Of a stretch of 5,924 nucleotides of DNA, positions 1 through 4,595 are shown piece after piece. How positions within the stretch are numbered: position 1 is the stretch's first letter; every line of letters starts with the position of its first letter. The stretch is from Chloroflexota bacterium (GTDB lineage: Bacteria > Chloroflexota > Anaerolineae > B4-G1 > SLSP01), in contig JAAZNO010000199.1 of the NCBI GenBank assembly GCA_012798275.1, forward strand, positions 1 through 5,924. The letters are read 5' to 3'. The position numbers were made by a program, and so were the translations under genes. The notes beneath the pieces are model-generated. The model was given only the letters and a program-made list of their open reading frames with translations. It made no database searches and had not been told where the DNA came from.

Positions 1-198
1 ATGGATTTGCGACTCGGCGATGTCGTGGTGCTGCGGAAGCCCCATCCCTGCGGCGGCGTGACATGGCGCATTGAGCGGGTCGGCGCGGACATCGGCGCGG
101 TGTGCCTCACCTGTCAGCGGTACGTGCTTGTGCCGCGAGCGCACTTTGAAGCGCGCATTAAACAGTTTGTGGAGCGTGGTCCGATCCCGGAGCCTTGA
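1..198 (+). CDS. DUF951 family small protein, possible zinc-binding miniprotein
   Basis: A 65-residue protein that I recognise as DUF951 (PF06107-type), a short family common in Firmicutes and Chloroflexota with no settled function. The hallmarks are the MDLRLGDVV opening, KPHPCGG at residues 13-19, the W-R-I-x-R-V-G-A-D-I-G segment at 22-32, and a CLTC pair at 35-38 followed by PRxxFE at 45-50. His15, Cys17, Cys35 and Cys38 could form one metal site; this is inferred from residue spacing and not known. The length is typical of the family and the extreme N-terminus matches it, so the ATG at base 1 is very likely the true start, although the upstream ribosome site lies outside the window. No signal peptide or membrane segment is visible, so it is probably cytoplasmic. 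The next gene begins 2 bases after the stop, suggesting co-transcription. Confidence 0.85.
   Translation: MDLRLGDVVVLRKPHPCGGVTWRIERVGADIGAVCLTCQRYVLVPRAHFEARIKQFVERGPIPEP
189..192 (+). promoter_or_regulatory. Ribosome binding site choosing the ATG at 201
   Basis: GGAG lies 8 bases before the ATG at 201 and inside the end of the DUF951 gene. It is only 2 bases from the in-frame TTG at 195, which is too close to use. A second ATG at 204 is also possible. I therefore place the glycosyltransferase start at 201. Confidence 0.55.
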
Positions 199-200
199 GC

Positions 201-1334
201 ATGATGAGCGCCTCATCTCGCCGACGTTTCTTGTTCCTTTATTCAGAGACCGGCGCGGGACACCGTTCAGGAGCGCTGGCGGTGCGTGAGGCACTGCAAC
301 AGCGCCATGGCGCCGAGGTCGAAATCACCCTCTGCGACGGCTTGCAAACTCTTGGCCGATGGCCCTTCGATCGTTTCCCGCGCTGGTGGCCGGCGATGAC
401 CCGGTTAGGGGGGGCGCCGTGGGGCGCTTTCTACGGGCTGACCAATCACCCGCTGGTTCCGCAAGTCCTGGCGCGCCTGCTGCTGCCGCTCACCGCCGGT
501 CCCGTCGCGCGGTTGCTCGCCGCGCACCCCGCCGAGGGGGTCGTCAGCTTTCATCCGCTGTTCACTCACACCTTTGGCATGATCTTACAGCGCCGTTACC
601 CCGCGACGCCGTTGGTGAATGTGGTGCTCGACCTGGTGAGCATTCACGCGGCGTGGTGCGCTCCCGTTTGCGCGCAGATTTTCGTCCCGACGGCGGAAGC
701 GGCAGCGCGAGCGTTGGCGTGGGGCATGGCCCCTGAGCGCGTCATCTGCGCTGGCCTGCCCGTGCACTCACGCTTTGTGACCGCCGCACGCCTGGATCCC
801 GCCGTTGCGCGTGCCCGTCTGGGTTTGCCTGAGCAGCCGCCCATGGTTCTGGTGACCGGCGGCGGCGATGCCCCCGGACCCCTTCTGCGCCTCGTGCGCG
901 CTGTGCGGAAGGCAGCCCCGCAGGCGCAGCTGATCGTCATCACCGGGCGCAACGCCGCGCTCCGCCAGGCCCTCGTTGCGCGCGAGCCGGGGGTGCGTGT
1001 GGAAGGCTTCGTCGGCAATATGGAGCTGTGGTTGCGTGCGGCGGACGTGTTGTTGACCAAGGCCGGTCCCAACACGCTGGCCGAGGCGCTGATCATGGGG
1101 CTGCCCATGGTGTTGTACCAGGCCATTCCAGGGGAAGAGACGGGCAACGTGGAGTGGACTGTTTCGCGGGGCGCTGCAGTGTGGGCGCCGCAGCCACAAC
1201 GGGCGGCGGAGGCAGTTGCCGCGGTGCTCGCTGACCCCGCTCGCCGCGCGGGAATGCAGGCCGCTGCATTGACGCTGGCCCGACCTGCTGCAGCCGACGT
1301 CATCGCTGCCGCTCTCTGGCAGTTTGTGGCCTGA
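201..1334 (+). CDS. MGDG synthase / GT28-like glycosyltransferase
   Basis: A 377-residue GT-B enzyme of the MurG / MGDG-synthase / UgtP superfamily. The N-terminal half (about 10-170) matches the MGDG-synthase N domain, with SETGAGHRSG at 15-24 and an acidic-His-Trp stretch (DLVSIHAAW) at 144-152. The C-terminal half (about 183-375) is the GT28 nucleotide-sugar domain, with GLP at 185-187, GGGDAPG at 220-226, TGRN at 248-251, GFVGNM at 269-274, TKAGPNTLAEAL at 286-297 and PGEETGN at 310-316. Characterised relatives move galactose or glucose from a UDP-sugar to diacylglycerol at the inner membrane face, giving membrane glycolipids. Here the donor and acceptor are inferred. No transmembrane segment is evident, which fits a peripheral membrane enzyme. 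Length is normal for bacterial members. It follows DUF951 by 2 bases and is probably last in its transcription unit, as a promoter comes right after it. Confidence is high for the family and low for the substrate. Confidence 0.87.
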   Translation: MMSASSRRRFLFLYSETGAGHRSGALAVREALQQRHGAEVEITLCDGLQTLGRWPFDRFPRWWPAMTRLGGAPWGAFYGLTNHPLVPQVLARLLLPLTAGPVARLLAAHPAEGVVSFHPLFTHTFGMILQRRYPATPLVNVVLDLVSIHAAWCAPVCAQIFVPTAEAAARALAWGMAPERVICAGLPVHSRFVTAARLDPAVARARLGLPEQPPMVLVTGGGDAPGPLLRLVRAVRKAAPQAQLIVITGRNAALRQALVAREPGVRVEGFVGNMELWLRAADVLLTKAGPNTLAEALIMGLPMVLYQAIPGEETGNVEWTVSRGAAVWAPQPQRAAEAVAAVLADPARRAGMQAAALTLARPAAADVIAAALWQFVA

Positions 1335-1340
1335 GCGCAT

Positions 1341-1368
1341 TTGGTTTTCCTCTTTGTTATGTTATAAT
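1341..1368 (+). promoter_or_regulatory. Sigma70-type promoter with extended -10 for xerD
   Basis: An AT-rich island in otherwise GC-rich DNA holds a perfect TATAAT at 1363-1368, preceded by TG at 1360-1361, giving the extended -10 form TGnTATAAT. A weak -35 candidate, TTGGTT at 1341-1346, sits 16 bases upstream. The expected transcription start is about 1374-1376, giving a leader of about 48 bases before the xerD ATG at 1423. The extended -10 would offset the poor -35. It lies immediately after the glycosyltransferase stop. Confidence 0.75.
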
Positions 1369-1378
1369 CTTTTTCAAG

Positions 1379-1415
1379 ACTGCCGGGCCGAGCATTCAGG
1401 AACGGCCCTTGCGGT
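1379..1415 (+). promoter_or_regulatory. Predicted leader hairpin upstream of xerD
   Basis: GGGCCG at 1385-1390 is perfectly complementary to CGGCCC at 1403-1408, with a 12-base loop. After a small internal loop the stem continues with 1379-1383 against 1411-1415 (four Watson-Crick pairs and one G-U). The hairpin would start within a few bases of the predicted transcript 5' end. No T-run follows it, so it is not a standard terminator. It may protect the 5' end or tune translation; that role is inference. Confidence 0.4.
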
Positions 1416-1422
1416 AAACTAC

Positions 1423-2358
1423 ATGCAGACACGTCTCAAACAATTTCTTGACTATGTGCAATACGAGCGGGGGTACGCCGCGAACACCGTGGCTGCCTAC
1501 CGGCGTGATTTGGCGCAATTGCTGGATTTCATGCAAGGGCAGGAAGTAACGTCGTGGAGCGCGCTCACGCCTGAACTGCTGGAGCGCTTCGTGGCCTCCT
1601 TGCAGGCGCAGGACTACAGCGACGCGACCGTAGCGCGCAAGATTGCCGCGGCGCGGTCCTTCCTGCATTTCCTCTTTACCGAGGGGGACCTGCCCCGCGA
1701 GCTCACCGAATGGTTGCCGCAACCCAAAGTCGGACGGCGCCTACCGCACGCTCTCACTGAAGAAGAGGTCGAGCGGCTTTTGGGCGCCGCTGCGGCCGCG
1801 GATACGCCCCTCAAATTGCGCGATCGCGCGCTGCTGGAAGTGCTCTACGCCACAGGCCTGCGTGCGACGGAAGCCGTCGCCCTCCGCACGAGCGACGTGG
1901 ACCTGACGGGCGGGGTGTTGCGCTGTGTGGGCAAGGGGAACAAGGAGCGCCTCATCCCCCTGCATCCGCGCGCGCAGCAGATTTTGGGACGCTACCTGTC
2001 AGAAGCGCGGCCCTTCCTGCTCACCAATGCCAGCGAGACGACCCTGTTTCTCAATCGGGTAGGACATTCCCTCACCCGGCAGGGGCTGTGGTTCATCATT
2101 CAGCAGTATGCCCGTGAGGCCGGCCTGGAAGAGCGAGTGACGCCCCACACGTTGCGCCACAGCTTCGCCACCCATTTGCTGGATGGCGGCGCCGAATTGA
2201 GCGAGGTGCAGCAATTCCTGGGACACGTCAGCATCACCACCACCCAAATCTACACCGAAGTCTCCAGTCAACGCAAACGCGCGGTCTATGATCAGGCCCA
2301 TCCGCGCGCTTTCGATTCCGGGGAGGGGCCGGCCCATCACGAAGAGGAGCAAACATGA
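1423..2358 (+). CDS. xerD: Xer-type tyrosine recombinase (XerC/XerD)
   Basis: A 311-residue site-specific recombinase. The N-terminal SAM-like, core-binding domain spans about 1-85 and the catalytic domain about 107-290. All six active-site residues of the tyrosine recombinases are visible: Arg147 (TGLRATE), Lys171 (GKGNKER), His242 and Arg245 (HTLRHSFATHLL), His268 (FLGHVS) and the nucleophile Tyr277 (TQIYTEV). Length and spacing match chromosomal Xer proteins, which resolve chromosome dimers at dif with FtsK, and not phage or integron integrases. The XerD label rests on the neighbouring phosphorylase, as in Bacillus, so XerC or a lone XerA-like role remains possible. The frame is open back to a TTG at 1324, but that would put the promoter inside the gene, so I use the ATG at 1423. 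No good Shine-Dalgarno precedes it. The C-terminal tail after about 295 is acidic and variable. The stop overlaps the next start. Confidence 0.93.
   Translation: MQTRLKQFLDYVQYERGYAANTVAAYRRDLAQLLDFMQGQEVTSWSALTPELLERFVASLQAQDYSDATVARKIAAARSFLHFLFTEGDLPRELTEWLPQPKVGRRLPHALTEEEVERLLGAAAAADTPLKLRDRALLEVLYATGLRATEAVALRTSDVDLTGGVLRCVGKGNKERLIPLHPRAQQILGRYLSEARPFLLTNASETTLFLNRVGHSLTRQGLWFIIQQYAREAGLEERVTPHTLRHSFATHLLDGGAELSEVQQFLGHVSITTTQIYTEVSSQRKRAVYDQAHPRAFDSGEGPAHHEEEQT
2345..2349 (+). promoter_or_regulatory. Ribosome binding site for the phosphorylase
   Basis: AGGAG lies inside the last codons of xerD, 5 bases before the ATG at 2355. That ATG overlaps the xerD stop as ATGA. The arrangement supports translational coupling and fixes the phosphorylase start. 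Confidence 0.75.
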
Positions 2359-3209
2359 CGCAGTATTTCACCATGGAAGACTATCGGCAGGCGACAGACG
2401 TCATTCGCCAGCGGAGCGGCATTCGCCCCACCGTGGGAATGATTCTCGGTTCGGGCTTGAATGCCCTGGCAGATTCCATCACCGGCGCGACCGTCATTCC
2501 CTTTGGCGAGGTCCCCCATTTCCCGGCGGCGCACGTGGAAGGGCATGTCGGGCGATTGGTCCTGGGGGAGCTGGAGGGGCGCGCCGTCATTGCCATGCAG
2601 GGACGGGGACATTTTTACGAGGGCAACACCATGGCGCAGGTCGGCCTGCCGGTGCGCGTGATGCGGCTCCTGGGGGTGGAAACCCTCATCGTGACCAATG
2701 CCGCGGGTGGACTCAACCTGGCCTATCAGGCCGGCGAGGTGATGATCTTGCGGGATCACATCAACCTGCTCGGCATGACGGGGCACAATCCGCTCTTCGG
2801 GCCGAACCTGGAAGAGTTCGGCCCGCGTTTCCCCAGCATGAACGACGCCTATACGCCGCGCCTGCGGGCGGTCGCCCATGAGATCGCGCTGCGGGCGGCG
2901 ATTCCTCACCACCAGGGCGTCTACATCTGCCTGGCCGGGCCGGCTTTTGAGACGCCGGCGGACGTGCGCTTCTTGCGGTTGATCGGCGCCGATGCGGTCG
3001 GCATGTCCACCGTGCCGGAAGTCATCACCGCCCGGCATTGTGGGATGGAGGTGCTGGGCCTTTCGGGCATCTCCAACCGCCTCGTAGGCGAGGAGGGCAG
3101 TCCGCCCCCGAATCATGAGGAAGTCCTGGAAGCCGGACGGATTCTGGTGCCGCGCCTGGAAACCATCATTCGTGGGGTATTGAGCTCGCCGCTTCTCAGC
3201 CCGGCCTAG
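2355..3209 (+). CDS. punA: Purine nucleoside phosphorylase, trimeric PNP-I type
   Basis: A 284-residue cytoplasmic enzyme that splits purine (deoxy)nucleosides with phosphate into free base and (deoxy)ribose 1-phosphate, for purine salvage. The motifs of the trimeric, human-like family are all present: LGSGL at 31-35 (phosphate-binding Ser33), RGHFYEG at 84-90 (Arg84, His86 and Tyr88, the same numbers as in the human enzyme), NAAGG at 115-119, AGPAFETPAD at 194-203 (base-contacting Glu199), GMSTVPE at 216-222, SN at 240-241 (Asn241) and NHEEVLEAG at 253-261 (His254). The Glu199/Asn241 pair is the known signature for 6-oxopurines, so guanosine and inosine are the expected substrates and not adenosine. 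Length is standard. One small oddity is SNRLVGEEG after the GMSTVPE region, where relatives usually have TN followed by a small-residue stretch. The start overlaps the xerD stop, and the next gene begins 8 bases after its own stop. Confidence 0.96.
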   Translation: MTQYFTMEDYRQATDVIRQRSGIRPTVGMILGSGLNALADSITGATVIPFGEVPHFPAAHVEGHVGRLVLGELEGRAVIAMQGRGHFYEGNTMAQVGLPVRVMRLLGVETLIVTNAAGGLNLAYQAGEVMILRDHINLLGMTGHNPLFGPNLEEFGPRFPSMNDAYTPRLRAVAHEIALRAAIPHHQGVYICLAGPAFETPADVRFLRLIGADAVGMSTVPEVITARHCGMEVLGLSGISNRLVGEEGSPPPNHEEVLEAGRILVPRLETIIRGVLSSPLLSPA

Positions 3210-3217
3210 CTGTACCG

Positions 3218-3988
3218 ATGGCAACGATTCTGGATTGGTTGGCGCGGCAAGCCGTGCTGTTTTACATCGCGTGTGGCATAGGCGCGGTCGTCTATGTCTT
3301 CCTGGCCTCGGCGGCTCATCGCCGGCTGCGGGCGGCGCGTTTCTCACTGGAACGTGAGGTCACGCAGCGCCAGGAGCGCCGCGCCTGGGTGATGGTGGGG
3401 CTGTTTGTGGCTTTGGGGCTGCTTGTCTTTGGGATCACGGTCTTGCGTCCGGCGGAGCAGGTCGCCCTGACCCCGGAGCCGACGCAGCTGGCAGCGGGGA
3501 TCACCCCGGTCCCGACGGCCACTGCCACCCCGGCGCCAACGGCAACCCCCACTCTCACGGCGGAAAACACTGCGGTGGAGACTCCCGGCGCGCCTTCCCC
3601 CACTCCCACCGCAAGCGCTGTGACGGAGACGCCGACCGTCGCGCCGACGGCGACGTCGCTCCCGCCGTTGGAACCGCCGAATTGCCCCTCGCCGGATGTG
3701 CAGATCACGGCGCCGGTCGCCGGCAGCTCGGTCAAGGGCACGGTCGAAGTATGGGGCACGGCGCAGATCAACTCGTTCGCCTATTACAAGTTCGAAATCC
3801 AGTTCCAGGGCGCGAACACGCCCAACTTCATCGCGCAATTCGATCGTCCGGTCAGCAGCGGCATTCTGGGGTATTGGACGATTACCGGCGATTACCCCGT
3901 GGGGGGGCCGCATCGTTTCCGCCTGGTGGTGGTAGATGTGTACGGGAACACGACGGACTGTGTCATCCCAGTATTTATCAGCCCCTGA
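3218..3988 (+). CDS. Two-TM membrane-anchored protein with Pro/Thr spacer and extracytoplasmic Ig-like domain
   Basis: A 256-residue protein that I cannot name. Two hydrophobic segments (about 11-31 and 57-75) flank a strongly basic loop (HRRLRAARF to QERRAW, 34-57). The positive-inside rule therefore places that loop in the cytoplasm and the C-terminus outside. A low-complexity spacer rich in Pro, Thr and Ala (about 84-152) leads to a C-terminal domain of about 100 residues (156-256). Its beta-rich pattern (DVQITAPVAGSSVKGTVEVWG, then a late VVVDVYGN strand) looks like a bacterial Ig-like or carbohydrate-binding-type sandwich. Cys156 and Cys248 flank this domain and could form a disulfide. 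No catalytic motif is seen, and a cell-surface structural or binding role is only a guess. Such TP/TA spacers are common in Chloroflexota surface proteins. The gene starts 8 bases after the phosphorylase stop with no clear Shine-Dalgarno, so it may rely on reinitiation. Confidence 0.8.
   Translation: MATILDWLARQAVLFYIACGIGAVVYVFLASAAHRRLRAARFSLEREVTQRQERRAWVMVGLFVALGLLVFGITVLRPAEQVALTPEPTQLAAGITPVPTATATPAPTATPTLTAENTAVETPGAPSPTPTASAVTETPTVAPTATSLPPLEPPNCPSPDVQITAPVAGSSVKGTVEVWGTAQINSFAYYKFEIQFQGANTPNFIAQFDRPVSSGILGYWTITGDYPVGGPHRFRLVVVDVYGNTTDCVIPVFISP
3467..3673 (+). repeat. Low-complexity Pro/Thr/Ala spacer coding repeat
   Basis: This stretch encodes about 69 residues dominated by Pro, Thr and Ala in degenerate units such as PTATATP and PTATPT. 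The DNA units (variants of ccgacggcaac and acccccact) are imperfect, so this is protein-level low complexity, not an exact tandem repeat. It probably forms an extended stalk, possibly O-glycosylated, between the membrane and the outer domain. Confidence 0.6.
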
Positions 3989-3997
3989 GCGGGAGTA

Positions 3998-4004
3998 GGG
4001 AGGT
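3998..4004 (+). promoter_or_regulatory. Strong Shine-Dalgarno choosing the GTG start at 4010
   Basis: GGGAGGT is close to a full anti-Shine-Dalgarno match and ends 5 bases before the GTG at 4010. No in-frame ATG occurs nearby, and the GNAT N-terminal strand begins immediately at this GTG. Both points support a GTG start. Confidence 0.8.
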
Positions 4005-4009
4005 AGCAC

Positions 4010-4537
4010 GTGCGCATTCGTTCGGCTCGGAATGATGATTTGAAGGCGTGTCTGGAACTGGATGCGAGCTACGAGACGGAAATCGCGTGGCAGGTGGAAG
4101 AGCTGCACGGCGAGAAGGAATGGGGGATGCGTTTCCGTGAAATTCGCCTGCCGCGCAAGCAGACCATCGCACCGGCCTACACACCGGAGGAACGCCTTGT
4201 CGCCTGGCAACGGCGGGATGCGTTCTGGGTGGCCGTCGAACGCAACAAAATTGTGGGCTACCTGGCCCTCGTCGTGGAGGTGGAGCATCGGCAGGCGCGC
4301 ATCGGCGATTTGGTGGTCGTGCCTGATTTCCGCCGCAAGGGCATCGCCGAGAAGCTGCTGGAATACGCCATCACCTGGTGCCTGCGCCGCAACGTCGAAC
4401 AGCTGATCTTGGAATGCACCCTCAAAGCGCAGCCTGCCATCGCCTTTGCGCAGAAGCAGCGCTTTGTGGCGTGCGGCTTTCAGGAGGCCTACTGGCCGGG
4501 CCAGGAAATGGGCCTGTTTTTCCGCAGGCGGATTTGA
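4010..4537 (+). CDS. GNAT family N-acetyltransferase
   Basis: A 175-residue acetyl-CoA-dependent acyltransferase. It opens with the usual first strand (MRIRSARNDDLKACLEL, 1-17). Strand 4 runs RIGDLVVVPDFRR (97-109), followed by the acetyl-CoA pyrophosphate loop R108-x-x-G111-x-A113 and the helix EKLLEYAITWCLRR (114-127). Strand 5 follows (VEQLILECTL), then the C-terminal PAIAFAQKQRFVACGF segment, the usual GNAT end where a neighbour residue is modified near the substrate. Residues 22-66, rich in Trp, Glu and Arg, form a larger than usual region between the first helix and strand 2, which may shape the acceptor site. The acceptor (small amine, protein N-terminus or other) cannot be told. It starts 21 bases after the preceding gene with its own strong ribosome site, consistent with the same operon. 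The 3' end lies inside an inverted repeat. Confidence 0.9.
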   Translation: MRIRSARNDDLKACLELDASYETEIAWQVEELHGEKEWGMRFREIRLPRKQTIAPAYTPEERLVAWQRRDAFWVAVERNKIVGYLALVVEVEHRQARIGDLVVVPDFRRKGIAEKLLEYAITWCLRRNVEQLILECTLKAQPAIAFAQKQRFVACGFQEAYWPGQEMGLFFRRRI

Positions 4538-4560
4538 GGACCGTGTTCCTGCGGCAAAAC
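4516..4560 (+). repeat. Imperfect inverted repeat over the acetyltransferase stop
   Basis: The arms at 4516-4528 and 4548-4560 are complementary over 12 of 13 positions (one mismatch, 4521/4555), including a perfect CCGCAGG / CCTGCGG core. CGG at 4529-4531 can add pairs with CCG at 4541-4543, leaving a short bulge. The GNAT stop codon (4535-4537) falls in the apical loop. The DNA after the stem (CCGGCG) has no T-run on either strand, so it is not a canonical intrinsic terminator. It could be an mRNA-stability hairpin, a non-canonical terminator or a protein site. Confidence 0.6.
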
Positions 4561-4583
4561 CCGGCGTTGGAACGGGCCACGCT

Positions 4584-4590
4584 GGGGGAG
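4584..4590 (+). promoter_or_regulatory. Ribosome binding site for the membrane sensor
   Basis: GGGGGAG ends 5 bases before the ATG at 4596. It is followed at once by a coherent hydrophobic reading frame, so it settles the start. No convincing promoter is seen in the 58-base gap before it. Confidence 0.7.
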
Positions 4591-4595
4591 AGAGT

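Noticed and set aside
1385..1408. Intrinsic terminator for the glycosyltransferase unit
   Set aside because: The hairpin is real on paper but lies downstream of the new promoter and has no T-run after it on either strand.
1324..1422. N-terminal extension of the recombinase from a TTG at 1324
   Set aside because: It would overlap the glycosyltransferase end and place the TATAAT promoter and hairpin inside coding sequence. Xer proteins align from the MQTRLKQFL start at 1423.
644..1432. Long minus-strand reading frame of 262 codons opposite the glycosyltransferase
   Set aside because: It is an antisense shadow in GC-rich DNA. It has an Arg/Ala/Ser-rich composition, no recognisable domain, and covers a gene with clear family motifs.
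1423..2358. Phage or integron integrase marking a mobile element
   Set aside because: Length and motif spacing match housekeeping Xer proteins, no tRNA or att-like repeats are seen, and the neighbours are housekeeping genes in tight operon order.
2337..3347. Minus-strand reading frame of 336 codons opposite the phosphorylase
   Set aside because: It has low-information His/Arg-rich sequence with no motifs. The + strand holds a complete, textbook phosphorylase across nearly all of it.
3467..3673. Tandem repeat or CRISPR-like array
   Set aside because: The units are degenerate and continuous, with no spacers. They reflect Pro/Thr/Ala codons of a stalk.
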